This document shows, piece by piece, positions 1-10,739 of a stretch of 64,000 bases of DNA. Source of the stretch: Protopterus annectens (Eukaryota; Chordata; Ceratodontiformes; Protopteridae). The first letter of the stretch is position 1; every line of letters starts with the position of its first letter. A program made the translations under genes and the position numbers. Under the pieces are notes generated by a model. The model searched no databases. It was not told the DNA's origin and worked only from the letters and a program-made list of their open reading frames with translations. The DNA lies in the NCBI RefSeq assembly GCF_019279795.1, contig NC_056744.1, positions 1,504,157,928 to 1,504,221,927 of the forward strand, written 5' to 3'.

Positions 1-1600
1 GTGCTGAGGTTCAAGTCTCTCGAGCGCGTAGCTCGATGGGATTTGGATTTTCTGAGGTGCAGCATGTCCATTAATTCCAGGTTGGACATGGCTTTATAAG
101 TCAGGCACAGATCGCCTCTGAACAGGCGGTATGCCACTGAGTAGAGCTGGAGTTTCTTTAATCGGGCAGCATATGGCATCTGTTTGAGCCCTTTGATCTT
201 CTTGGTGAGGTACTTTTGGGGTCTTTCCAGTTGCTGCAGGTGTCTGGTAAGGTACATCCCAAAAGGGGCATTGTACTCAATTATGGGCCTGATGAGGGAT
301 GAGTAAAGAGGCACGATGACCTCCCCAGATCTAGATGTGAATCCCTTCATGATTAGGTGGGCTATATAAAATGTTTTTCTAACCACTTTGGCCACGTGGT
401 TGTCAAATGAGAGACTGCTATCAACTTGGGTCCCCAGGTCCCTAATTACTTCTTCTGTACTTAATGGATTACCACCTATGTGGTAATTTGTGGGCACTTT
501 GTTTTTGCCAAAGGGGATGACTATACACTTTTTGGCATTTCGCTTGAGGCCATGGCTCTGGCACCAGTTGTCTGTTTCTGTGAGGCCCTTTTGGAGGATG
601 CTTGTGTCGGCTGGAGAGTCGATTATGGCGCCCAGTTTGCAGTCGTCTGCGAACTTGGTCAGCCACAGTCCTTCCGTGTTGGCCTGTACCTCCGAGAAAT
701 ATATACCGAACAAGAGAGGTCCCAGGACTGAGCCTTGTGGGACACCACTTGTAACTGGTTTGGAGTCTGACATGGCTCCAGCAATTCTAACCATGTGGGT
801 TCTGTCCTTGAGCCAGTTTCCAATCCATCTAGTGACATAGGGGTTTATATTTAAGCTGGTGAGCTTATCTATAATGCCCGAGTGGGGTATTGTATCGAAG
901 GCTTTTGCGAGGTCCAGGTAGGCTGTGTGGACCACCTTCCCTGTCAATGGCCTTGGTGACTGTTTCAAAGAAATCAACCAGGTTTAAGAGGCAGGATCTG
1001 CCCTTAACAAAGCCGAACTGGGCAGGATCCAGTGTCTGTAGGTCCCTAATTTCTTTATTTATGAGGTCCATGATGATCCTTTCCATAGCTTTGCAGACCA
1101 AGCTAGTCAGGCTTATGGGGCGATAGTTTCCAGGATCCGTTGAGGCACCACCTTTATGGAGAGGGACCACTGTTGCTGTACGCCACTCTTTGAGCACATA
1201 TCCTGTAGTAAGGCTGAGATTGAACAGTAGTTTTATGTTTGGGTTTAGCTGTTCTTGGAGTTCATGTAGGACGCAGCCCGGGCCACCGTCTGGTCCCATT
1301 GATGCTGTGTTTTTTGCTTTGGAGAGGGCGGCTCTTACCTGAGCATCTGAGATTTCAGGGGGGCAGCACTCTGCTGGGATAGATATTTGCCCTTTTGGTG
1401 GGGAGGGGGGGGGAGTTTGCGCTGAACCTGTCAGCTAGGATGTTGGCAATGTCTGTGGGTTCGGTGTATTTTTTGTCATTTTGGACTAACTCTGAGCATA
1501 TCTGGGTATTCCCACCCAGATTCCTAACATAACTAAAGAAAGCCTTGTGATTATCCTTAGTGTCCTGTGCAATTTTTCTCTCGAAGCTGGCCTTAAACAA
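1..1600 (-). pseudogene. LINE-A ORF2, reverse-transcriptase part
   Basis: Reverse transcriptase of the LINE, which would copy the element RNA at a nicked chromosomal target. Reading leftwards one sees a linker (1600-1355), then RT fingers with NYRPISLTSL and QFGFVKGRS (1299-865), then the palm with the catalytic FADD box near 637-651 (KFADDCKLGA), followed by the thumb motif SSLIRPIIEYN. Frameshifts separate the linker from the fingers and the fingers from the palm (around 870-950 and 1300-1355). The catalytic aspartates survive although the frame does not. The protein would continue past the window start. Confidence 0.85.
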
Positions 1601-1707
1601 TTTTATGAGTGCCCATAGTTTTTTGCTAATACTGATCAGTGATGCCTTCCCTTTTTGGGATTTTGCTCTATCATTTAGTAGCTTCCTCCTTCTATTGTAT
1701 AGTTTGT

Positions 1708-2592
1708 TTATGGCTGGGGTCCACCAGACAGGACGTCTGCCTTGGATTGGGTCTTGGTTTTACTTGGGATCGCATGATCCATGCATTCCTGAAGGTGTTC
1801 ACAGAATGCGTTTATAAAGGATTCTGCGGTCTGGGCCGTATTTTCCACAGGCCCGGGGGCTTTGAAGGATTCCACTTCGGTTTTGAGGAGTGTGAAATTT
1901 GCTTTAGAGAAGTTTTTCACTGTGGTTTTCTGGGCAGGGGGTGGGGTCGGGATGTGAATATCCAGTGAGATTAGTTTATGGTCTGAGCTTACTAGTGAGG
2001 GATACACTTCTGGTCTGGAGCATAGAGTCCCCATGTTAGTGATGATCAGGTCCAGTATGTTTTCCCCTCTTGTGGGAGTGGTAACAAGTTGTTCCATAGC
2101 ATTTGAGTTTATAAATTCTAGGAAACTTTGGGCTAGGGTGTTGGAGCTAGAGTAATGCTCCCAGTCTATGTTTGGGTAGTTGAAGTCGCCCAATATAATG
2201 GTGTTTGGAGAGACCTTCATATTTTCCAGTGTTCTCAGGAAGGCCGAGTGGGGTTCCTGGGTTTGGGAGGATGGTCTGTAGCAGGCTATAAACTGGAAGG
2301 CAGTTTTACCCACTGTTAGTTGCACATGGATAGTCTCTGATGCTTCCTGCTTTGCCACCAACCTGGAGGTGTGGGTATCTTTGATGAATATTGATACTCC
2401 CCCTCCTTTTGTGGTTCGGTGCAAGTTTTGGGGCCGAAAAGCATGGTATGAGGTATAACCTGGTAATGCTGGGGTGCTCTCGGAAGCCCTAAACCAGGTT
2501 TCTGTTACTGCACAGATATTGATGTTCTCCATGCTAAGGAGAGTTTCGAGTGCGTGCATCTTGAGGTTTAGACTTCTGGCATTGAGTAGCAT
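1708..2592 (-). pseudogene. LINE-A ORF2, APE-type endonuclease part
   Basis: N-terminal apurinic/apyrimidinic-like endonuclease that nicks the target for target-primed reverse transcription. The 294-residue open segment starts with LLNARSLNLK, the usual start of this domain in the CR1/L2 group. It contains the metal and catalytic blocks AVTETW, ILGDFNYPNIDW and VSSDHKLISLDI in the correct order. It ends at a stop near 1708, after which the RT linker continues in another frame, so ORF2 is interrupted here. The methionine at 2592 is a plausible ORF2 start because an in-frame stop lies just upstream. Confidence 0.85.
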
Positions 2593-2621
2593 TACTCTTA
2601 GTTTCTTATCCCTTGTGATAC

Positions 2622-3584
2622 CTAAGCAGATGGGTTTGTCTTTTGAGCCTTGCCTAAAAAAGGCAGTATGGGGGTAGCAAGAAGCTTTGCCAATATCCGA
2701 AAGCCCAGGGGTGACAGGTGCAAGCCATCCCTAGCGAAGCATCGTGGCTTGTCGAGCATATCATCCCAAGCTGACAGGCATTGGATCCCCTTTGAATGAC
2801 ACCAGTACTTAAGCCAATTGTTGAAATTGATCATCTTGTCTTCATATTGTGGCATCATTCTTGGTGAGGGTAAGATGCTACTCAAGGTCAGGGTCATACC
2901 GGCCTGGGCTACATGCTCAGAGAGCTCCTCTATGTCTCTTTTCATGTAGTCCAGGGAGGTACGTCTCAGGTCATTCACACCAGCATGGACAATGAGTCAT
3001 ATTTGTACTTGCCTTGGAGTGACCTGAGTGCTTGTGTTATGTGGCGGATCCTAGCGCCCGACAGGCTGCTCACAATGACCCTCTCCTTGTTCAGCCTGGT
3101 GAGCGGGACGTCAGTGTGCCTGACAATAGAGTCACCTATTACAAGTGTATCAGGTGTGTTGTTTAGTCTTAAGGGCTGTGACTGTTCTCCACACTGGCTT
3201 TGTGAGATATGTGTTGCACGTGTTTTGTTTTGGGGTAGCGGTTGCTTGAGTGTCTGCTTTGGAGGTCTCTGCTGCTTAGCAGATCTTTATTTAGAGCCTC
3301 CGAGTATGTTTTTGTGTGATTATGTGTTTGGTTTGCTGTCGTGGTAGGTCTATGTGAGACTGGAATTGTAGTGAGTGTGGTTTCCTTCTCCTCCTTATGC
3401 CAGTACTGAGTTGAGAGAGCTTAGCCTCCAGTTTGGCTATATGGTTGCATCTCTCAAATGTATTGGAATTTGTTGGGAGGAGGAGAGGGTTGTCTGTGTA
3501 CATGAGGCAGTTGTAACACTGCCTCAAGATTCCCAGATTCACCAGCTGGACCGGAAAGAAGATTAACAACTGACCTTTGGACAT
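2622..3584 (-). pseudogene. LINE-A ORF1, zinc-finger and SGNH-esterase protein
   Basis: RNA-binding/packaging protein of the LINE. The N-terminal piece (3584-3291) has a CYNC and a degraded second cysteine pair (FERC) followed by a short coiled coil. The C-terminal piece (2978-2622) carries esterase-like sequence ending in DGLHLSPLGF, which holds the Asp-x-x-His of the SGNH hydrolase block V. Esterase domains in ORF1 are known from CR1 and L2 LINEs. Frameshifts separate the two halves. The better preserved copy at 59630-60577 shows the block I GDS as GDSIVRH. Confidence 0.8.
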
Positions 3585-4128
3585 GCTAGAATAATACTGG
3601 GAATTCCTTTATAATTGAAAACAAGGGCCAGTGGGGAGTGAGGGTGTAGTGCTTTTAATTTTTAGTGCTGACTTATATAATTGCTTTAGTGAGCAAGTGC
3701 CAGGTAACTTAAGTGCAATGTGTTACAGGTAACTTAAATGCAAAAACGACAAACAGTAACTTTCTTTCAAGTGAAACAAGGAAATAAGTACAGTAAGCAA
3801 TGCAGATATCACTAGTGATCCAGAGAAGTGCTGAGAAGCCACGTATTAGGTGGAATTAACGTTCCAGGGAAATAACAAGCAAACAAACAACAAGCATATA
3901 AACAAAGCTAGATTCAGCAGGCCCGGATCTAGTCTATGCTACAGCAAACTAGGTGTACCAATTTCAGTAAGATACAGTTCAAATATTCAGGCACTATAAA
4001 CCTTTAACCAGAAATTCCCAGCTCAGAAGGGCAGAGTCCAGCCTCTTCTCCAACAAGAGTGCAGACCACGAACCTTCTTAATGTAAAATAACTGTTCTGA
4101 AGCCCAAGTGTTTTCGTCTCTGTGTTCG
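3585..4128 (-). other. LINE-A 5' UTR and flank
   Basis: About 540 bases upstream of the LINE-A ORF1 start. The proximal part (to about 3720) resembles the region upstream of ORF1 in LINE-C (around 60600-60700), with shared 'tagtgctt' and 'aagtgc' words. I see no open frame or promoter motif I can defend. The element boundary is not marked by an obvious target duplication. Confidence 0.5.
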
Positions 4129-4159
<31 letters not shown>

Positions 4160-4162
4160 TAC

Positions 4163-4227
<65 letters not shown>

Positions 4228-4228
4228 G
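4129..4228. repeat. (TA)n microsatellite
   Basis: Nearly pure alternating TA over about 100 bases, interrupted once by ACACACATATATACAT. Apparent Ile-Tyr frames across it are artefacts of the dinucleotide. Confidence 0.97.
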
Positions 4229-4349
4229 TTTGCTGCATGCAGTATGACTGTTGTACAGAATAATGAAAATACTCCTGCTAGGCAAGTATCAAGTAGACAC
4301 CAGTATAAAAGTATCATCAGGATTTATGACTGTGCAGTGTGAGTTGGGA

Positions 4350-4575
4350 CTGTTACCATAGGATCATGGGAAGTTACTAGGCTATTGGCCCTGAGGCCCT
4401 TATAAGCCTAGCCAAGAGTTTAGCCCATGCATAAACAAATCAGCACCCGACACCCCTGTCCAGCAGGGACACGGGTGGAATCCCAGGGGTGTATTTTCTA
4501 GTTCCCATCCAGTTATCCAGGTTACACTTAAAAAGGTGAACAGGAAAGCCTTATGTACCATATCAGCAACAGCGG
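4350..4575 (-). mobile_element. 3' fragment of an L2/CR1-type LINE (ORF2 C-terminus plus tail)
   Basis: On the minus strand this reads LDNWMG then KYTPGIPP, matching LDDWMG and KFTPGITS at the ORF2 end of LINE-B. It is followed by the tail 'TTGGCTAGGCTTATAAG' and 'CCAATAGCCTAGTA', which is the same 3' tail as LINE-B (26400-26470). It is therefore a 5'-truncated copy of the same LINE group, which is the usual result of incomplete reverse transcription. Confidence 0.75.
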
Positions 4576-6519
4576 GACATGATTCACTGTCTGTAGATCA
4601 CACACAGGGAAAGGGGCCTGGAGCTGACACTATTGGGTGACAGGTGTCTTATACCCACGGACTTAAAACAGGAATTTGGCTTCAAGCTATGTTCTCATTT
4701 TCATGCACTTGGTAGCCACAAAGTCCATCACTGACAGTCAGAGATGTTAGAACAAGAGGAAAAAGTACAACAAAAGTACAGAAAAGACATCTATATTAAT
4801 GAGATATGAAACAATTCAAGAAAAGATCTTCACTTTAGTATCCAAAGAGTTCTCCATAGATTAACAGATCTCCAACTTGGTGACAGGGCATGAGGACTTT
4901 TTTCCTTTCCCTTTTTATAGAATTTCACAATTTTATTACATAAAATTATTGCCCTATTCATACTGAATGTCATTTAAGCCAATCCAAAAGCCTACTGTCA
5001 CTTTTAGGCTTCCACCACAGTCCTCCCTATAACGAATTAACAACAATTACTGATTTCAATGAATAAACACAAATTTAAATCCATTGGATAAGATAATTCA
5101 CTCTACTGTCACAAATTGCCAACACTCTCCTTTAAAACAACAAAAATTGATTTACCAATTTTATTTCTCATTTCGTCTCCAACACCTTTATGAAGTAATC
5201 TACCTTCTTCAAACTTTGCTACGCTCTTCTTAAACTCTACTCCACTGTCGTTGTTTTGACTAACACCGATATCCTTCTCCTGCCTTCTCCTTCACCCTCT
5301 ATCAACCACTTCACCTCCCATCAAGTTGCCATCTCATGCCATCCCTTAGACCTCTGATCTCTAATCCTTACAGGTACTGCAGATTTATACTTGTGAGATT
5401 GTTGCTCATATCTCTTTTAGATTTATGAATAAGACAAAAAAGTAGATGACAAGGAAGGACCCTCATCTACATCCAAACAACTAGAAGTGTTGCAAAGCTG
5501 TTTTTCTGTGCAAAACAGCTTCTGAGGTATAAAGCTGTTTCCTATAGATTTCCAACATCTTCTACCTTTATCAACAGATAAAAAAGACTGCTGTCATGGC
5601 AGATTTATGTCTCTTCTACTTTTGAATAAAAACTTGAGTGTATGTGAAAAATAAAACCACTCATTACCTTCAAGTTAAATGGGGATAACTGGAGGGGCAG
5701 CCTCAAATTCTGCCCCAGCCTATCCTCTACTGATCTCCATGAGGCTAGAGAGAACTTCTGAATATGCTACAGATTTTTAAGGGTCCATGATCGGATTGCC
5801 AAATATTTACCTATAAACCTATACAAGATGAATGCCCAGTTATTTTGCATTAGCCATTTTCAGTAATGCCATGAATATCAGCATTCTTGGTGCATTCTTT
5901 GAGCTCATCCCATTTGTTGTTAACACAACCTGCATTACTGTGGTACAGTTCCAAACATTTAGTCCTTTTATAATTCATAAACTGACTAGCATAGTTACTT
6001 GGGCCAGTTTTAGATTAATATTACCTGCAGAAAAATGTTCATTTTTTAAGGGAGAGAATTTTGTTTCCTAAGCACTACCTAAACAGGATTTACCATCACA
6101 GAGATAAACTGGATCCTGACTTATGTTTGTTTCATAACCAATGAGTGCCCAGAGTTTACTAATGTGTACAGTATAATTAGATGAACAGTCAACTAATAGG
6201 TTTTTACGTGGCAGTTCAGACTGATAACACTGAATTGTATTACCTGTGTAAGTGGTTTAATAGAGATTTTACTGAATGCAATATGCTAAATATCTGTTAA
6301 ATAAAAAAAAAAGCAAGTACTACCAGTATAAGGAATAAGGAATGTAAAGTTTTGATATGGGCTTGGTCACCTCTTTTGTTTTAGGTTCAGACTCGCACCT
6401 ATTTTGTAAATATAACAATAGCAAGAGAAAAAGTTATGCAGACTTGCAGGTGTAACAAAGAATCAACTTCTACTTTAAACATCTAGAAGGATCATGCAAA
6501 TATGCAAGGATTACATCAT
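4576..6519. other. unassigned AT-rich sequence
   Basis: No frame longer than about 80 codons and no recognisable motif on either strand. Probably old, unrecognisable transposon sequence. I see nothing here that supports a gene. Confidence 0.6.
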
Positions 6520-6527
6520 TCTAAAAA

Positions 6528-6690
6528 AAATAAGTTATGTACTTACTATAATGTTCCATCTGAGTTGCTCATTTTCATTCCTCCTCAACATATGGGTTCG
6601 GATCCGACACGGCTGTTACTCAAACTCATGGTGAACAACAAACTCTCTAGCTCCCTTTCTACCCACAATGCACCATACCTACCATTCCCT
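6528..6690. repeat. DIRS-A left inverted terminal repeat
   Basis: The segment from 'attttcattcctcctcaa' to 'cacaatgcaccatac' is the reverse complement, with scattered mismatches, of 13415-13525. The outer 38 bases (6528-6565) are also inverted in the internal complementary region at 6907-6945. Confidence 0.8.
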
Positions 6691-6831
6691 CAAATTTTAT
6701 ATCCAGATTGAGGAAAGGAGAATGAGAAAAATAGAAATTATAAAGGATTTGCCATAACTGGAGTTCAACACTAGGGGCATATGCTGCCCAAAGGCCTCAT
6801 TACTCCAGAAGTCATCGTGAAAACATTGAAG

Positions 6832-6897
6832 GGAGCAGGGTGGGGAGTAGAAGAAGAATAAAACGGAGCAGGGTGGGGAGTAGAAGAAGAATAAAAC
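6832..6897. repeat. 33-bp unit in two tandem copies
   Basis: Two successive copies of a 33-base unit beginning 'ggagcagggtggggagtag', lying between the DIRS-A terminal repeat and its internal complementary region. Either replication slippage or part of the element's non-coding 3' end. Confidence 0.85.
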
Positions 6898-6904
6898 TGG
6901 ACAA

Positions 6905-6975
6905 CACAGATGGAACGCTATGGTAAGTACATAACTTCTTTATCTGATGATGTCAAATTTCATTCATTTATCAAA
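6905..6975. repeat. DIRS-A internal complementary region
   Basis: Begins 'cagatggaacgctatggt' and 'aagtacataactt', complementary to the left terminus. It then runs into 'ctttatctgatgatgtc', which matches the outer end of the right terminal repeat (near 13520-13545). Joining of both outer ends in one internal copy is the DIRS internal complementary region and lies, as expected, at the 3' end of the minus-strand element. Confidence 0.75.
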
Positions 6976-7039
6976 TATGGGACAGAGTCCCCCAGCTACC
7001 TAAATTCCTGGTGGACTAAGTCTCTAAGGGAGGCTATTC

Positions 7040-8790
7040 CTGAATACGGCTGAGCCAAAGGCTGCTTTTCCTCTCAAGACCAGATCTAGCTTGTGATAAA
7101 TATACGAGGATTTGACCAAGCCACACACATATATCATCCATGGATGCTCTAGCCTGGAATACAGTGGAAATTGCCATAGATCTAGTTGAGTGAGCGTTTA
7201 AAGGTTTTGGTAGAGGAGATTCAATCTAGTATAGACAAATGAGATGCAATCTGGAAACCATCTGGTTATAGTCACTTTAGTGGCAGATTTGCCCATCTTG
7301 TGATGAGCAAAGGAGACAAAAGAGCTGGTCTGTCTTTCTGATTTGTTTCGTTCTGTGCAGGTAGAACCGCAATTGCCTATGAACATCCAATAAATGCAGC
7401 ATTCACTTTCCTTTATTCACAAAATTTGGGAAGAACACTGGCAGGTTAATGGTCTGGTTAATGCTAGATTTCTAGTTAATCACTGTATATTAATCAGATC
7501 AGACAATAATAGTAGAAGTAGCGAACTTAAACTCGTCTTAAGTCAAAACAAAACAAAACAAAAAAATAATAATAGAAAATATATAATTGTACAGCATTAC
7601 TAAGTATTCGAAAGTAGTCCAAGTAAGGCAGGCAGTCTGTTTCCAGTCGAAAATCCTTTACTAAGTACACAGACAAGCGATCCAAGTAAAACAAAAATAG
7701 AGTAATAATTTCCTCACAAGCTTTCTAAATATATATATATATATATATATACTTTTTATCAGGCATGGGAGTGGTTTATTGTGCTGTAAAAAGTGTTATT
7801 GGTACACATGTTAAATTCACATCCCTTCCCCCATCAGTGTGACATTCAAACTGGTCCTGCCCTACTTAGTAGCTGTCATAATAATATAACCCTTATGTAT
7901 TTTAAATACAATTTATAATGATGTGGTATCTCTTATTTAACCAGATTATTAAACAGATTATTAAGTCTGTGATTTTATCCAAGACAATATACTACATGGC
8001 TGGATATATATCAACCTTAGTTAATTTGGCAATCAAAAATATATATAAATATATACATATACATTTTGCATGTAAAAATCAATTTCTATTTTCATAACCT
8101 ATTGTTAACAAAGATCGCTTTCCTCCTTCTAGACTTCTTCAGGTCCATGTATAAGAACCCTAAAAACAATCTATAAAAATATACATAATCTGCCCACACA
8201 GAGAAGTTTCTTACACTGCTTTATTTTTGGACCCACTACACTTGTTTAGTGGGTTGTTTTGAGACTTCGGGAATACCACGGAGATTACTTCTTTGTTAAT
8301 GCTAGATTCTGACACCATCTTTGGTAGAAAAGAAGCACTGATACATAAGGTAACCCTATCTTTGTGGAAAATAAAATATGGAGCTTTAGAAGACAATGCT
8401 TGATGCTCTGAAATCCTTCTAGCAGATGTAACTGCCACTAAAAAGATAGTCTTCCATGTTAAGAACTTTAGATCACATTTGGCTGCACGTTCAGACAGGC
8501 TGTATCAAGGCCTGCAGTACCAAGTTCAAATCCCATGGTAGTATAGAATCCTTGTAAGAAAGTTGAGTACCTTTCAAAAAAGCTTTACATAGTTTGGAGG
8601 AAGACAAGGACGAATTTTGAAACCCCACATGGAAATCTGAAATTGCTATGAGTTGGACTTTGATAGTCGAAGAGCTAGCTCCCTCATTAAATAAACTTGC
8701 AAAAAATTTGAGAACAGAATAATTCGGGGCTGAAAAAGATTCCACCTGATTCTGTTCCACCCAAAAAACAAATTTTTCCACTTCTGTAGA
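7040..8790 (-). pseudogene. DIRS-A tyrosine recombinase (split)
   Basis: Integrase of the DIRS element, of the phage-lambda tyrosine recombinase fold. The N-terminal core-binding part (8781-8491) has SSSTIKVQLIAISDF. The catalytic part starts at 8438 with TSARRISE, carrying the first arginine. The C-terminal part resumes at 7386 and contains AHSTRSMA near 7165 (the His-x-x-Arg box) and a final YRSGL near 7095 with the nucleophile tyrosine. Between 8210 and 7394 lies about 0.8 kb of unrelated AT-rich sequence that interrupts the domain. The family identity is supported by alignment with the DIRS-B recombinase at 30658-31267. Confidence 0.75.
7394..8210. mobile_element. insertion inside the DIRS-A recombinase, possible PLE remnant
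   Basis: The recombinase frame stops at 8211 and resumes at 7386, so this AT-rich block is a later insertion. It has a TA run at 7728-7750. At 8113-8146 the minus strand reads CTGAAGA, then a short arm, then GAAAGCG, which resembles the terminal motif of the PLEs elsewhere in the window, although here the intervening stem pairs poorly. I could not find a clean target duplication. Assignment to a PLE is tentative; the fact of an insertion is firmer. Confidence 0.45.
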
Positions 8791-8799
8791 GTTTTCTGG

Positions 8800-10560
8800 A
8801 AGAGGGCTTATGGGAAAATAACAGAATAGAATAGACAGAGAAAGAGAGCGTAGTCTGCCCAGCTATTAAAGGAATTATAGAAACCATGCAGTCAAGTTTG
8901 AAACTTGGAATATCTGGGTGAATCTTACATGCTGGTTGAGACAGCAGGTCTGGAGCTGGATCCAGAATCCAAGGTGGGTACCGAAGATGAGACCAAATAA
9001 AGGCAAACCAAATCTGATGAGGCCAGTAAGGGGCAATGAGGATGACCTCTTTCTTCAACTTGGCTGCTTTCTGAATAAACTTGGGTATTAAAGGAGTCGT
9101 GGGATAAGCGTATAATAGACCGGGGGCCAATTGTGGAGGAGAGCATCCCTCGGAGATTCCCCCCAGTGGCAGGACTAGGGCAAAAAAGCTGCTGAACTTG
9201 TTGTTTAGGAGATGCAAAAAGATTACAGCAAGGCTGGCTCCACTGATGGAAAATCATGTCTGGCACTTTGCTGTTGACAGACAACTCACAAGGCAGCAAC
9301 ACTGACCTGCTCAATTAATCTGCTATCATGCCGGACTTCCCCAGAATATGCGTTGCAACTAGAAAGCGGTTGAAAGAGATCGCCCACTGCCACACCCTCA
9401 GGGCTTCTTGACACAAGGAGTAACATCTGGTTACTCCTTATTTGTTGATGTACCAAACTACACATTGTTGTTCGTTGGGATCTCAATTATTCCAAAGGGG
9501 ACAGAATCTTGAAATATTTGTAATGTTAAGAGCACTGCTCTCATCTCCAGAACAGTGACACGCAATTTGGTCTCTTCATGGGGACCAAGTGCCTTGGACC
9601 GTCTTTCCTAGAAGATGACCCCTTCACTACCCAATCTGGGAAGCATCAGTGGTCAGTACGGCCCTGGGCTGAGGGAGGATGAAAGGACAACTTTGCAACA
9701 GTTGTTGAGATTACACCCCACCAGAAGAGATATTGCCTACATATATGAGTTATTCGTATCTTTGTTAACATTAACTGAGATAGAATTAACCACTGTGATT
9801 GTAGCATCTATTGCAGAGTTTGCATTCAATATCTTGTTAGGGGCATCAAAACTATTGCAGCTGATACTGATCCGGGCTTGCAGAATCAATTGGGCTGTAA
9901 TTTTGATATTGCAAATTAATTTTCTTGACCTGCTTTGTTATCGTTTGTACTCTCACAAGGAGAAGAGATGCTAATATAGATACTGTGTTGAATATTGCTT
10001 CTATGAATTCCAGAGACTGACTCTGTTGCAACTGATGGTGGTTCCTAGAGTTGAACAAATCTGTAAAATGTAATCTTATGCCTGTACCAGTTGATGCCTG
10101 GTCTGAGTGGTAATGAGCCAGTCATCCAAACATGGAAACGCCTGAAGTCCTGCTGTCTCAAGTGAGCTGCTACTACTGCCATGCACTTGAACACCACGGG
10201 GACTGTGGTGAGACCGAAGGGCAGAACGCTGAACTGATAATGACTGGCTATCAGCTGGAAGCATAGGTGCCTTCTGAATAGTCTGCTCATTTTTATGTGA
10301 TGGTACGCATTCTGAAGGCCTATCGAGCACATCCAATCATCCTTGCAAAGAAAGGGCAGAATGGACTGAACCGTGACCATCCAGAACTTGATGTGTCAAA
10401 TATATTTGTTCAACACACTGAAATCTAAAATTAGTCTCCAGTTCAGTTTTCTTTGGTACTAAAAATAATCTTATGTTCCAGATTCTACTTGGTCTGGAAG
10501 GATCTCCTGAATGATTCCTTTTCTAGCAGCTTTCATCTCTCTAGTGCTGCTGCTTCCTCT
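8800..10560 (-). pseudogene. DIRS-A reverse transcriptase / RNase H
   Basis: Copies the element RNA into DNA. From right to left: RLFLVPKK and LILDFSVLN near 10480-10420, SIGLQNAYHHI and FSVLPFGLTT in 10380-10200, and the catalytic CLDDWLI near 10120-10140 (aspartates kept, frame shifted). Then comes a degraded RNase H region (9490-9290) ending in a LSRS-like block. Last is the DIRS C-terminal extension with NLFASPKQQ and VILIAPYWPHQIW (9300-9000). At least three frameshifts are present. The order and motifs match the intact DIRS-B enzyme at 36284-37699. Confidence 0.8.
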
Positions 10561-10739
10561 GACTGGGGTGGAACATCAGGGATCTTCATGAAAGATGGGG
10601 GTGGAAGGAAAAGGGAATAATATAACTTCTGGAAATGATGCTCTGCACCTAAGTATCTTTTGTTCTGCTTAACCAGGCTTCATGGTGCAGAGATAAGCAA
10701 CCCCTGACTGCCTCTAGATGTAGACAATCCGGCCTCCAT

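Larger units (their letters stand above)
1..4130 (-). mobile_element. LINE-A, L2/CR1-type non-LTR retrotransposon, 3' end cut by window edge
   Basis: The minus strand encodes, from right to left, an ORF1 with zinc-finger and esterase blocks, an APE endonuclease and a reverse transcriptase. This is the order expected of an L2/CR1-group LINE. The reading frame is broken several times, so the copy is dead. The RT C-terminus and 3' tail lie beyond position 1. Related copies occur at 25154-26475, 41580-42660, 55550-58460 and 59001-61834. The assignment to the CR1/L2/Rex1 group rests on domain order and motifs; the exact clade is not settled. Confidence 0.85.

Noticed and set aside
4004..4317. Open frames of repeated Ile-Tyr on the minus strand
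   Set aside because: Produced by the TA microsatellite; no flanking coding signal.
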